Below are positions 18,027 to 28,880 of a DNA stretch of 64,000 nt, in pieces. The notes under the pieces are model-generated. The model was not told where the DNA came from and made no database searches. It saw only the letters and a program-made list of their open reading frames with translations. The DNA is from DASUPK01 sp963695805 (GTDB lineage Bacteria; Actinomycetota; Thermoleophilia; Solirubrobacterales; 70-9). Positions within the stretch are counted from its first letter, which is position 1. Each line of letters begins with the position of its first letter. The DNA lies in assembly GCA_963695805.1 (NCBI GenBank), contig CAVOHV010000004.1, positions 1 through 64,000 of the forward strand, read 5' to 3'. A program made the translations under genes and the position numbers.

Positions 18027-18302
18027 ATGGCCAATATCGCCTCCCAGAAGAAGCGGAACGCGCGCTCAGAGCGCGAGCGTCAGGAGAACCTGCGTTTTCG
18101 GAGCTCCGTGAAGACCTACTTCCGGCGCCTCGAGGCCGCCGTTCAGGCGGGCGATCCGAACGTGGTCGCGTCGGAGCACAAGGCGCTCGTCTCGCGGATC
18201 GACAAGGCGGTCCAGAAGGGCGCCCTGCACCGCAACACGGGCGCCCGTAAGAAGTCCCGCGCGGCGAGCATCGCAGGCGCGGCCTCCCAGGCTCAGGGCT
18301 AG
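18027..18302 (+). CDS. rpsT: 30S ribosomal protein S20
   Basis: S20 binds 16S rRNA early in 30S assembly. The protein has 91 residues and starts MANIASQKKRNARSERERQ, followed by LRFRSSVKTYFRR and HRNTGARKKSRAA, which are family hallmarks. It is divergent from murJ and convergent with holA; the rpsT and holA stops overlap at CTAG. S20 autoregulates its translation in E. coli, and a leader hairpin here could do something similar, which is inference. Confidence 0.95.
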   Translation: MANIASQKKRNARSERERQENLRFRSSVKTYFRRLEAAVQAGDPNVVASEHKALVSRIDKAVQKGALHRNTGARKKSRAASIAGAASQAQG

Positions 18303-19309
18303 CGGAGCGCCCAAGAGAGCGGCTCGGTGTCGTCGGCCTCGAGGCCGATTGCCCTACGCAGCGTGATCGTGAAGGCCACGCGCTCGGGGTAGTCCGAGCC
18401 GCCTCGTGACCAGAGCTCGAGGTCGGCCAGGGCGCGGATCGCTGCATCGAGATCCTCCGGGGAGCGGCCCTTGACGTTCGAGACGAGCATCTTCGCGGCA
18501 TACGGATGCATCGAGAGCCCCTTCGCCACCTCGCTCGACGGCCTCCCTGCCTCCAGCTCGGTGGCCGCCTTGAGCCCCTGGCGCAGCCGCGGGGCGAGCG
18601 AGTAGACGATTCTGGGAAGCGCCTCGCCCTGCGAGACCAGGCTCTCCGCCACGCGCATCGTCTCGGCCTCATCACCGGCGATCACCGCGTCAGCCAGGGT
18701 CCAGATCGCCTCCTCCGAGGTATCGGAGATCATCGCCTCGAGATCGTCGACTCCAACGCTGCCGCCCTCCCCGGCCCAGAGCGCGAGGCGCTCCAGCTCG
18801 GTCCGGAGCCGCATCGGCCTCGGACCCAGGCGCCCCACGAGCAGGCGGGCCGCCCCGGGGTCCAGCTCGAACCCGAGCTCTCTTGCATCGGCGACCAGTT
18901 GCTTGGGCAGGTCCCGCTCGCGGGGCAGCGCGAACGAGAGCACCTCCCCCCCGGCCTTCTCGACCGCCTTGGCCACGCCCCCGGGTGGCTTGCCATGGGC
19001 GACCAGGGCCACCGTGGTCTCCGGAGGGATCTGGCCCAGCGCCTGGACGGCCTTCTCGGCGTCCCCCTTGCCCCAGCTCTCGACCCCATCGACGAGCAGG
19101 TACCGCCGCGAGGCGATCAGGGAGATGGCGGCAAGTGAGGCACGCACCGCCTCCACGTCCGGCGAACGGCGGCCGTCGCCCGCCTCGAACACCTCGAGCG
19201 CCCCCGGTCCGCCCTCACGCTCGGCGCGATCGCGCAGCCGGCCGCGCGTCCGGGCGATCTTCGCCTCGTCGTCGCCTGCGATCAGATAGGCGGGCTTCAT
19301 CTCTGCCAC
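18299..19309 (-). CDS. holA: DNA polymerase III delta subunit
   Basis: HolA is the clamp-loader subunit that opens the sliding clamp. The protein has 336 residues: MKPAYLIAGDDEAKI at the start, an AAA+-like fold without Walker motifs, and C-terminal helices with SLAPRLRQGLKAATELE. The GTG at 19309 lies 7 bases after TAGACT; an ATG three codons later is an alternative. It lies downstream of comEC, the usual place for holA, but 118 bases apart with its own promoter-like box. Confidence 0.9.
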   Translation of the reverse strand: MAEMKPAYLIAGDDEAKIARTRGRLRDRAEREGGPGALEVFEAGDGRRSPDVEAVRASLAAISLIASRRYLLVDGVESWGKGDAEKAVQALGQIPPETTVALVAHGKPPGGVAKAVEKAGGEVLSFALPRERDLPKQLVADARELGFELDPGAARLLVGRLGPRPMRLRTELERLALWAGEGGSVGVDDLEAMISDTSEEAIWTLADAVIAGDEAETMRVAESLVSQGEALPRIVYSLAPRLRQGLKAATELEAGRPSSEVAKGLSMHPYAAKMLVSNVKGRSPEDLDAAIRALADLELWSRGGSDYPERVAFTITLRRAIGLEADDTEPLSWALR

Positions 19310-19316
19310 GCCGCCG

Positions 19317-19322
19317 AGTCTA
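19317..19322 (-). promoter_or_regulatory. holA -10 box (leaderless type)
   Basis: The minus-strand TAGACT lies 7 bases before the GTG of holA. The rest of the 118-base gap towards comEC shows no other gene or clear terminator. Confidence 0.5.
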
Positions 19323-19427
19323 GGGCTCGATGCCGTCGGCGAACGGAGGGCGCGGGGGCCCGCCTGGGCTGGCTAGATGCCGAAGACGGGGCTGTCCGCA
19401 GCGCTGCAGGTCTGCGTCGTAAAAAGG

Positions 19428-21740
19428 CTAACCCGCGTCCGGGGCGACTGTCCAGCGGGAACCGTCCGCCTCGAGGTCGATCTCGCCCTGCTGGTCCGTG
19501 CGCATGACGGGCACGCCATGCTCGCGCAGGTCGGCGACGGTGGGGCCGGCCGGGTGGCCGTAGGAATTGCCGGCACCGACCGAGATGACGGCCAGCTTCG
19601 GGACGGAGCGCTCGAGCAGCTCGTCGAGTCCCGTGTCCTCGGAGCCGTGGTGGGCGACCTTGAGAACGTCGACGGGGCCGGGATCGATCGGCACGGACTC
19701 CGCCTCGGCGTCCCCCGTGAGCAGCATCGAGAAGTGGCGCCAGTGGACCACCAGGACCAGGCAGAGGAGATTCGGGTCCTCGCCGATGTCCCCGAGCAGC
19801 TCGCGGGGCGGCCAGAGCGCGCTCATCCGCAGGCCGCCCGAGTGGATCTCGCCACCCTCGGCCAGGCGGTAGGGCCGCACGCCGGCGCCCAGGGCAGCGC
19901 CGCGCAGCCGCGGATCCGCACCCCCGTAGACCAGCCGATCGACGCCAACCGAGTCGAGCAGCTCGCCAAGGTCACCGGCGTGGTCGGACTGGTCGTGCGT
20001 GATCACGATCGCCGCGAGCCGCTCGACCCCGAGCTCACGAAGCCGGTCCTCCACCCCATCTCCCGGAGGTCCGGTGTCCACGAGGACCGGGTCACCGTCG
20101 GGCGGATCCAGCAGGATCGAGTCCCCCTGGCCGACGTCGAGTACGCGGATGCTCAGATGCGCTTGCGATGACGGCGCGCGGCGGCCAGCGAAGGGCCAGG
20201 GCGCCAACACCAGCACGGCGATGATGGCCACCGCCGCAAGACCGCCGGCCTTCAGCGGAGGGACCTCCCATCGCCATCCCCCCGGCAGCCGACCGACCCA
20301 ACCCAGGAGAAGCTCCATCGCAATCAAGAGCGCGGCGGACGCTGCCGCCACCGACCAGCTGGAGCCGAGGTGCACGGTCAGGAGCGCCCAATCCGGGGCG
20401 GCCAGCCAGCGCGCGACCTGCGCGATGTAGGCAAGACAGAGCGAGTCGAGCCAGTTGAGGGGCTCGACCGGCAGGAGGGGCGCCTGCCCGAGGATCCCGG
20501 TCAGCATCCCGAGCCACATCGCCGGCGCGACGGCGGGCGCCGCCAGAACGTTCGCAGGCAGGGCGGCCGGCGAGAACTGATCGAATTCCGCGGCCATCAG
20601 CGGGGCCGTCGCGACCGTCGCCGAGACCGTGACCGCGACTGCCTCAGCCAGCGCGTGGCGGGCCGAGCCCCGCTCCGCGCCGCCGCACAGGACGGCGGCC
20701 AGGCGCTTTGCCCAGAGCATGATCCCGATGACCGCTGCGAAGCTGAGCTGCCACCCGACGTCGCCGTCGGCCCTTGGATTCAGGGCGAGGGTGATTCCGG
20801 CCGCGAGCAGCACCGCGTACCAGCGCGAGCGCGGGCGGTCTGCCAGCGCCGCGACCAGACCGGCCGCCCCCATCACACCCGCCCGCTGAATCGAGGGGCC
20901 GGCGCCCGTGACTGGCACGTAGATGGCGATCAGGCACAGCGTTCCGATCAGGCGGGCACGCAGAGGCAGACCGAGCAGCGCCAGCAGCGGCCAGGCGAGC
21001 ACCCCGAGGAGGACCACGTTCTCCCCGCTCACCGCCAGCAGGTGGGCCAGATTGGACCGCCGGAAGTCCTCGCGCGTCCGGGGGTCGATCCGGTCGTCCT
21101 CGCCGAGCACGAAGCCCCGTGCCAGGGCGGCCTCCCGATCCCGCATTCCCCGCCCCAGTGCCGTCTCGGCTCGGAGACGGACCTGGTCGATCCATCCGGT
21201 GAAACCTCCCCGCCCGCCCGGGCCACGATCGATCCGCTCGACCCGGAGCGTCAGTCCGATTCCCTGCCGGCGCAGAGACGCCGCTCTCCATGCCTCCGGC
21301 TCTTGGAGGACGCCCTCCGCGCGCACCTCGGAACCCACGGGAAGCTCCGCCACTGGCTCCGGCGAGATCACCAGCACGCGGCCGGCCGGCGAGTCGACGC
21401 GAACGGCGACCTCGCCGTGATCTCGGCGCGGCACCGCCGCGACAAAGCCGCTGAGCGAGGCGTGTACGCCTGGTTGCGCGCGGAGCGCGCCGCCATCGAT
21501 CGCATGCAGGCGCGCCCCTCCGGCGAGCAGGTTGAGCCAGGTGAGCCCGGCCCCTGGACGAGAGCCCTCGGCAGGCCGCAGTGCGGCAAGACCCAGCACG
21601 GCGATCGGGGCGGCGCCGACCACGGCAAGTGCGGGATCGGGCGGAGCCAGCGGGGCCAGCGCCAGCCCGGCAGTGGCGCCGGCGAGCGCAGCGAACCGCC
21701 ATTCCCGCGACCACTCGCGTCCTCCGAGGACGTGTTTCAC
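19428..21740 (-). CDS. comEC: ComEC/Rec2 DNA uptake channel
   Basis: This membrane protein passes single-stranded DNA into the cell during natural transformation. The 770 residues comprise an N-terminal membrane part and OB-like DUF4131 domain (about 80-170), the Competence domain with many helices (about 210-480, including LLAVSGENVVLLG), and a C-terminal metallo-beta-lactamase-like domain with VLDVGQGDS, ITHDQSDHAGD and VAHHGSEDTG. The metal motif reads H-x-Q-x-D-H rather than H-x-D-x-D-H. The GTG at 21740 is the start. comEA is just upstream, separated by a small plus-strand gene. Confidence 0.92.
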   Translation of the reverse strand: MKHVLGGREWSREWRFAALAGATAGLALAPLAPPDPALAVVGAAPIAVLGLAALRPAEGSRPGAGLTWLNLLAGGARLHAIDGGALRAQPGVHASLSGFVAAVPRRDHGEVAVRVDSPAGRVLVISPEPVAELPVGSEVRAEGVLQEPEAWRAASLRRQGIGLTLRVERIDRGPGGRGGFTGWIDQVRLRAETALGRGMRDREAALARGFVLGEDDRIDPRTREDFRRSNLAHLLAVSGENVVLLGVLAWPLLALLGLPLRARLIGTLCLIAIYVPVTGAGPSIQRAGVMGAAGLVAALADRPRSRWYAVLLAAGITLALNPRADGDVGWQLSFAAVIGIMLWAKRLAAVLCGGAERGSARHALAEAVAVTVSATVATAPLMAAEFDQFSPAALPANVLAAPAVAPAMWLGMLTGILGQAPLLPVEPLNWLDSLCLAYIAQVARWLAAPDWALLTVHLGSSWSVAAASAALLIAMELLLGWVGRLPGGWRWEVPPLKAGGLAAVAIIAVLVLAPWPFAGRRAPSSQAHLSIRVLDVGQGDSILLDPPDGDPVLVDTGPPGDGVEDRLRELGVERLAAIVITHDQSDHAGDLGELLDSVGVDRLVYGGADPRLRGAALGAGVRPYRLAEGGEIHSGGLRMSALWPPRELLGDIGEDPNLLCLVLVVHWRHFSMLLTGDAEAESVPIDPGPVDVLKVAHHGSEDTGLDELLERSVPKLAVISVGAGNSYGHPAGPTVADLREHGVPVMRTDQQGEIDLEADGSRWTVAPDAG

Positions 21741-21795
21741 CCAGTGGTCACGTGGTACGCGGGAGTGAACGCAAGCTTCGACCGAAGGAGGAGCG

Positions 21796-21999
21796 ATGGC
21801 CCCGAACCGCGAGCGGCCAAGGCGCGTCGAGGTTCACCGCGCCAAGAAGACGGATATCGAGCTGCACCTCGAGACGCGGCGTGCCGAGATGTACGCCGCC
21901 GAGGGGCACGCGGGCAGCATTCCGCGCGGCAATCAGGAGCCCGAGCACGAGCCGCTCGGGCAGCACCGCCGCGAGTGGGAACGGGTGCTCGGCCACTGA
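21796..21999 (+). CDS. Small basic hypothetical protein
   Basis: This 67-residue charged protein is rich in Arg, Glu and His (for example RPRRVEVHRAKKTDIELHLE), with no membrane segment or known family. A strong ribosome site, GGAGGAG, lies 4 bases before the ATG, which supports real translation. It lies on the opposite strand between comEA and comEC, and its stop is 1 base from the comEA stop. Confidence 0.6.
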   Translation: MAPNRERPRRVEVHRAKKTDIELHLETRRAEMYAAEGHAGSIPRGNQEPEHEPLGQHRREWERVLGH

Positions 22000-22000
22000 G

Positions 22001-22570
22001 CTAGGGCTGGAGGGCGGACCTGAGCGTCTCCATGGTGGCCGGCCCGATCCCGGCCACCTCGTCCAGCTGGTCGATCGAGGAGAGGCCGCCCTTCTGGTCG
22101 CGGAACTCGATGATCTTCTGAGCCGTGACCGGCCCGATGCCCTCGACCTGGTCGAGCTGCTCGAGGGTCGCGCTGCCCAGGCTGATCGGGCCGCTCTGCC
22201 CTCCCACCGGCGAGGGTGACGTCGCGCCGCGACCCGGGACGACCACCTGCTGACCGTCGCCGAGACGGGCCGCGAGGTTGATCGCGTCCTGATTCGCCCC
22301 TCGGGCGAAGCCGCCGGCCCGCCTCACCGCGTCGGTCACGCGAGAGCCTGCCGGCAGCCGATAGACGCCCTGCCGCCCGACCGCGCCGGCCACGTGGACG
22401 ACCACATCCCGCGTCCCCTCGGCCTCGTGTGTGGAGTCGGCGGCGAAGCTGAGCTCCGCGCCACCGCTCGGTCCGCTGCCGCTGGAGCGGATCCAGCGGG
22501 CACCGATCACGATCAACGCCACGGCGATCACCGCATAGAGGAGCAACTGGGAGCGGCTCAGCTCGGGCAT
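22001..22570 (-). CDS. comEA: ComEA-type DNA receptor
   Basis: ComEA is a membrane-anchored protein that binds double-stranded DNA for uptake through ComEC. The protein has 189 residues: a single N-terminal membrane helix (about 8-26), an SLBB domain (about 55-112, VVVHVAGAVGRQGVYRLP), then two helix-hairpin-helix motifs (LDQVEGIGPVTAQKI and LDEVAGIGPATMETL). The length and order match Gram-positive ComEA. Confidence 0.92.
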   Translation of the reverse strand: MPELSRSQLLLYAVIAVALIVIGARWIRSSGSGPSGGAELSFAADSTHEAEGTRDVVVHVAGAVGRQGVYRLPAGSRVTDAVRRAGGFARGANQDAINLAARLGDGQQVVVPGRGATSPSPVGGQSGPISLGSATLEQLDQVEGIGPVTAQKIIEFRDQKGGLSSIDQLDEVAGIGPATMETLRSALQP

Positions 22571-22644
22571 GTGGCGAACCTGGCCGCGCCACCTGCGCGG
22601 GTGCCGCCGGGTTCGTGCCGGATCAGGTACGGAGCCGGATCAGA

Positions 22645-22896
22645 TCAGCGAACTTTGAAACCCGATAGCCCCTCGGGCTCCTCATCCATCACGTCCACGG
22701 AGGCGACCTCCGCCCCGCTCGGCCCATGCCGGCAGAACTCGACCAGCTCGTCGACCGCCTGCAGATCGCCCTCGAAGACCGCCTCGACGGTTCCCTCTCG
22801 CTTGTTCCGCACCCAGCCCGTGACGCCGGCCGCCTCCGCGCGCCGCCGGACGGTGTCCCGGAAGAAGACTCCCTGGACCCGGCCGCTGACGACCAC
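22645..22896 (-). CDS. Acylphosphatase
   Basis: This small enzyme hydrolyses acyl phosphates. The 83 residues include VSGRVQGVFFRDTVRRRAE with the phosphate-binding loop and catalytic Arg, and GWVRNKREGTVEAVFEGD with the catalytic Asn. The GTG at 22896 is the only canonical start; three more residues upstream would match the family but have none. It lies 23 bases after the cupin gene. The 74 bases to comEA hold only a short repeated GCCGGATCAG. Confidence 0.9.
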   Translation of the reverse strand: MVVSGRVQGVFFRDTVRRRAEAAGVTGWVRNKREGTVEAVFEGDLQAVDELVEFCRHGPSGAEVASVDVMDEEPEGLSGFKVR

Positions 22897-22919
22897 CCGC
22901 CTGCGGGTCAGGGGCTAGC

Positions 22920-23315
22920 TCACTCCTCTTCCTCGTATTCGGAGGCGACGCCGACGCCCGAGCGTCCGAAGACTTCGGACGAGGTGACGGGTGGCGACTG
23001 CACCGAGACACAGCAGAGGTCCGCGGAGTTCGAGTTGCCGATCGAGTGGTCGGTCGCCGGCGGGACGAGGACGAGGTCGCCCTCACCGACTTCCTGCTTG
23101 TCGCCGGCGACGGTCATGGTGCCGCGGCCGCTGACGACGATGTAGACCTGCTCGGCCTCCTCGTGGGAGTGGAGCTCCTGGTCGATTCCCTCAGGCACCT
23201 CGAGCCAGGTCACCGACATGTTGCGCGAGCCCAGTTCCCCGGCATCCATGAGGATGCGATTGCGAAGCCGGTGCCACTCCTCTGTCGGAGCCTCCTCGAG
23301 CCGCCTGACCAGCAC
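22920..23315 (-). CDS. Cupin domain protein
   Basis: The protein has 131 residues with a single cupin barrel. ELHSHEEAEQVYIVVSGRG is motif 1, with metal-ligand histidines and Glu, and GDLVLVPPATDHSIGN is motif 2, with the last His. The C-terminus is acidic. The ligand is unknown. The GTG at 23315 is the first start. It lies 17 bases after leuS, probably in one transcript. Confidence 0.82.
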   Translation of the reverse strand: MLVRRLEEAPTEEWHRLRNRILMDAGELGSRNMSVTWLEVPEGIDQELHSHEEAEQVYIVVSGRGTMTVAGDKQEVGEGDLVLVPPATDHSIGNSNSADLCCVSVQSPPVTSSEVFGRSGVGVASEYEEEE

Positions 23316-23332
23316 GGGGTCTTTCTACCAGA

Positions 23333-25885
23333 TCATCCCTTTACGACAAGGTTCACCAGGCGGCCGGGAACGACGATCTCCTTCACAATCGCCTTGCCGT
23401 CGAGATGTCGCTGGACGTTGTCGCTCCCCTTGGCAAGCTCGACGAGCTCGCTCTCCGCCGTGTCGGATGCCACCTCGATCCGGTCCCGGAGCTTGCCGTT
23501 CACCTGCACGACCAGCATGTAGGTCTCGCGCTCGAGCAGCTGCGGGTCGGCCTCGGGCCAAGGCTGCTCCCACACCCGCTCGCCCTCCAGCCACTCGTAG
23601 ACCTCGGAACAGAGGTGGGGAGCGAACGGGAAGAGCAGGGACGCCGCGGTGGAGGTGGCGAAGCGGACCGCCGCCGCACCGGTCCTTGCGCCAGGGGGCT
23701 CCGCAGGCGAAGCAGAGGAGCCACCCGTTTCCTCGAGCAGGCCCTCCTTGAGCCGGTAGACCTCGTTGACGAGCTCCATGACGGCGGAAATCGCGGTGTT
23801 GAACTGGAAGCGGGGATCGATGTCCCGGGTGACCTTGTCGATCGCCCAGTTGGCCTTCGCGAGCAGCTCTCGGGCCTCACTGTCCGCCCCGTCGATGCCG
23901 TCACCCCGATCGGTCCGCTCGGCGACCTCCTTGCCAAGGCGCCAGAGCCGGGCGAGGAACCGGAAGATCCCCTCGACTCCCTCGTCCGACCAGTCCCCGC
24001 CCTTGATCGGCGGCCCCATGAAGCAGATGTAGGTTCGCAGCGAGTCCGCCCCGAAGCGGTCGACGTACTCAGCCGGATTGACGGTGTTGCCGCGGGACTT
24101 GGACATCTTTGCCCCGTCGCGGGTGATCATTCCCTGGGTGAACAGGTTGGCGAACGGCTCCTGCGCGTCGAGCAGGTCCATGTCGTGCAGAGCCTTGACG
24201 AAGAAGCGCGCGTACATCAGATGCAGGATCGCGTGCTCGACACCGCCGATGTACTGGTCGACCGGCATCCAGTAGTCGGCGACCTCTCGCGCCCACGGTT
24301 GCTCGTCATTGCGGTTGTCCAGGTAGCGGAGGAAGTACCAGGAGGAATCGACGAAGGTGTCCATCGTGTCGGTCTCGCGACGGGCCTCGCCGCCACATGA
24401 CGGGCACTCGGTCCGCACCCAGTCCTCTGCCGCCGCCAGCGGGCTCTTGCCCTTCGGCGCATACTCCTCGACGTCCGGGAGCAGCACGGGGAGCTGATCC
24501 TCGGGCACGGGGACGATCCCACACTGATCGCAATACAGGATCGGGATCGGGGCGCCCCAGTAGCGCTGGCGGGAGAGCAGCCAGTCCCGCAGGCGGAAGT
24601 TGACCGATGGCTTGCCGCGCCCCTCCGACTCGAGCCAGGCCACGATCTCGTCGTAGGCCTCACGGTTGTGCTTGCCGTCGAAGCGGCCGGAATTGACCAT
24701 CGTGCCGTCGCCGGAGTACGGCAGGCCCTCGTCCTCACGCGCCTCCTCGGGGTCCGTTCCCTCGATCACCCGCCGGATTGGCAGGCCGAAGGCCCTGGCG
24801 AACTCGTAGTCGCGGTCGTCATGGGCCGGGACGGCCATCAGGGCGCCGGTCCCGTACTCCATGACGACGTAGTCGGCCACGAACATCGGGATGCGCTCGC
24901 CGTTCACCGGGTTGGTGACCTCGCGCCCCAGCGGCACGCCGGTCTTCTGGTGCTCCTCGGAGGCGCGCTCCTCGGCGCTGGCCCGGGCCGACTCGTTGAC
25001 GTAGTCGCGTACCGCGTGCTCATGCTCGGTGCCCGCCGCTAGGCGCTCGACCTCCGGATGCTCGGGGGCGAGCACGAAGAAGGTGGCCCCGAAGAGGGTG
25101 TCGGGGCGAGTCGTGAAGACGGGGAAGTCGATGTCGAGGTCCTCGCTGCGGAAGATGACCTCGGCGCCCTCCGAGCGGCCGATCCAGTTCCGCTGCATCG
25201 TGATCACGTTCTCCGGCCAGGACTCGAGGAGCTCGAAGTCGTCGAGCAGCCGCTGCGCGTACTCGGTGATCCGGAAGAACCACTGCTCGAGCTGACGGAG
25301 CTCGACGAGCGTGCCGCAGCGCTCGCAATGCCCATCGATCACCTGCTCGTTGGCGAGCACCGTCTGGTCCTTGGGACACCAGTGGACGGGCGCCTCGTGG
25401 CGGTGGGCGAGCCCGCGCTCGAAGAGCTTCAGGAAGATCCACTGGGTCCAGCGGTAGTAACTGGGCTCGTGGGTGCCGAGCTCCCGGGTCCAGTCGATCG
25501 AGATGCCCCAGCGCATGAACTGCTCGCGGAAGGCCCTGATGGACTTCTCGGTCGCCTCCCGCGGAGGCTCGCCGGTCTGGATCGCGTTGTTTTCGGCCGG
25601 CAGCCCGAAGGCGTCGTAGCCCATCGGGTGCACGACCCGATAGCCGCGACGGCGCCGGAAGTGGGCGATTGCGTCGCCCACCGAGTAGGTCTTCAGGTGG
25701 CCGACGTGGGGCTCGCCCGAGGGGTAGGGCAGCATCTCGAGCACGTAGCTCTTGGGCTTCGACGGATCGAACTCGGGTGACCCGGGGTTCGGGACCACCC
25801 AGGTGTTCTCGGCCTCCCAGACGAGCTGCCACTTGCGCTCGATCGCCTGGGGGTCGTAGCGGTCCGTTGTCTCAATCTGGGGCAC
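23333..25885 (-). CDS. leuS: Leucyl-tRNA synthetase
   Basis: LeuS charges tRNA-Leu. The protein has 850 residues. The HIGH-type motif reads PSGEPHVGHLK, the CP1 editing domain lies in the middle, and KMSKSRGN lies in the second half of the catalytic core, followed by the anticodon-binding domain. At about residues 718-733 a short stretch (GGSSASPAEPPGARTG) lies between helices and is encoded by a palindromic element. The GTG at 25885 lies 7 bases after TAAACT, so a leader riboswitch or T-box is excluded if this promoter is used. Confidence 0.96.
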   Translation of the reverse strand: MPQIETTDRYDPQAIERKWQLVWEAENTWVVPNPGSPEFDPSKPKSYVLEMLPYPSGEPHVGHLKTYSVGDAIAHFRRRRGYRVVHPMGYDAFGLPAENNAIQTGEPPREATEKSIRAFREQFMRWGISIDWTRELGTHEPSYYRWTQWIFLKLFERGLAHRHEAPVHWCPKDQTVLANEQVIDGHCERCGTLVELRQLEQWFFRITEYAQRLLDDFELLESWPENVITMQRNWIGRSEGAEVIFRSEDLDIDFPVFTTRPDTLFGATFFVLAPEHPEVERLAAGTEHEHAVRDYVNESARASAEERASEEHQKTGVPLGREVTNPVNGERIPMFVADYVVMEYGTGALMAVPAHDDRDYEFARAFGLPIRRVIEGTDPEEAREDEGLPYSGDGTMVNSGRFDGKHNREAYDEIVAWLESEGRGKPSVNFRLRDWLLSRQRYWGAPIPILYCDQCGIVPVPEDQLPVLLPDVEEYAPKGKSPLAAAEDWVRTECPSCGGEARRETDTMDTFVDSSWYFLRYLDNRNDEQPWAREVADYWMPVDQYIGGVEHAILHLMYARFFVKALHDMDLLDAQEPFANLFTQGMITRDGAKMSKSRGNTVNPAEYVDRFGADSLRTYICFMGPPIKGGDWSDEGVEGIFRFLARLWRLGKEVAERTDRGDGIDGADSEARELLAKANWAIDKVTRDIDPRFQFNTAISAVMELVNEVYRLKEGLLEETGGSSASPAEPPGARTGAAAVRFATSTAASLLFPFAPHLCSEVYEWLEGERVWEQPWPEADPQLLERETYMLVVQVNGKLRDRIEVASDTAESELVELAKGSDNVQRHLDGKAIVKEIVVPGRLVNLVVKG
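23687..23732 (+). repeat. Palindromic element copy 3 (long form), inside leuS
   Basis: TGCGCCAGGG is followed by GGCTCC, a 14-base centre GCAGGCGAAGCAGA, then GGAGCC and ACCCGTTT. It is closely similar to the ybeY copy. On the coding strand it reads in frame as ETGGSSASPAEPPGA in the LeuS anticodon-binding domain. Confidence 0.75.
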
Positions 25886-25892
25886 GGCGGCC

Positions 25893-25919
25893 AGTTTACG
25901 AGCGAGGCCGCGGCGTATA
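25893..25919. promoter_or_regulatory. Divergent -10 boxes of leuS and the 74-residue gene
   Basis: The minus-strand TAAACT (25893-25898) lies 7 bases before the leuS GTG. The plus-strand TATATT (25914-25919) lies 28 bases before the ATG at 25948. Neither has a clear -35 box. Confidence 0.5.
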
Positions 25920-25947
25920 TTCGACCGAGACGAAAGGAGGAACGGGG

Positions 25948-26172
25948 ATGTCGAGACTGATCAGGCTTGACCGGACGGGACACACCGAGCTGGCGAGCTG
26001 GAGCACCGAGGACGTGGACTCTCAGCGGGCTGCGGTCGAGGCTTTCCGCCGGGAGCTCGACGAGGGGATGCTGGCCAGCGCGACGCTTCCCGACGGGTCG
26101 GCCGAGGTCGTGCGGGAGCTTCCGCTAGAGGCGGATCTGGTCGTGATGCGCCGCCCGATCGCCGGGGGCTGA
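25948..26172 (+). CDS. Small hypothetical protein
   Basis: This 74-residue protein starts MSRLIRLDRTGHTELASW and has an amphipathic middle (RAAVEAFRRELDEGMLAS). It has no family I can name. The ATG has a strong AAAGGAGG ribosome site 7 bases upstream and a TATATT promoter box, so expression is well supported. It lies 50 bases before the next plus-strand gene, probably in one unit. Confidence 0.7.
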   Translation: MSRLIRLDRTGHTELASWSTEDVDSQRAAVEAFRRELDEGMLASATLPDGSAEVVRELPLEADLVVMRRPIAGG

Positions 26173-26820
26173 TCTTGGAGGCGAGCGCCGCCACGCCTGG
26201 CGTTCTCGCCGAGGCCGCGGCGATGCCGTGGCGGCGGCGTGCCAGTGACCTGAGCCTGAAGCGCGAGGGCCGAATCTGGACGCTGTGGAGTGTCGGGATC
26301 GTCGTCACCTTTGGTCTGCCCGCCGCGCTGCTGATCTGGATCGAGCCGCTCGCCGCCCCGGTAGCGGCGATCTTCCTCGGGCACGGGATCGCGGTGCTTC
26401 ACCTGCAGGCGCGCCGGGGCGCGCGAGGTGTGAAGCCGGTCGGCGAGGCCACGGGAGAGCCGGAGCGGCGTGCCCTCGGCCTCCTCGGGGACCTGCTGGG
26501 CCACAAGTCGCGAGACCGGCTCGATGAGACTGGTCTTGCCCTCGAGCGCGGTCGGTTGGGCACCTGGCTGGTCGGGCAGGAGGGTGCGATCCTGGTGCGT
26601 CCGGGCGGGCATCGGGTGCATTGCTTCTGCGTTCGGGTCGGGGAGGCCGACGATCTGCCGCCCGGTGACCGCGTCGCGCACCTGCTGCTGGCACTGCGCG
26701 AGGACGAGGAGGGCTTTGCGACGGTCGCGAACCGAAACTTTTCGGGCGCGAGCTGGCGGCTTCGGCCGGAACTGCCGAAACGAGCCCGCCCCGCGTTGGG
26801 GAGGGCCCGCTCGGCGGTCC

Positions 26821-28806
<1,986 letters not shown>

Positions 28807-28880
28807 CTCTCCTCACTCCCTCGAAATCGGGCTGCTGCTTGCAACTTACCCGCTGTCTGGCTTTCTAGAGGCCACCTGGA

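Noticed and set aside
16494..18302. 602-residue plus-strand frame ending in S20
   Set aside because: The upstream part is antisense to murJ; only the S20 part from 18027 is real.
22600..22644. Repeated GCCGGATCAG between comEA and the acylphosphatase gene
   Set aside because: Too short and only two copies, so no function can be argued.
25886..25947. T-box riboswitch upstream of leuS
   Set aside because: Only 62 bases separate leuS from the divergent gene, and the -10 box lies 7 bases before the start.
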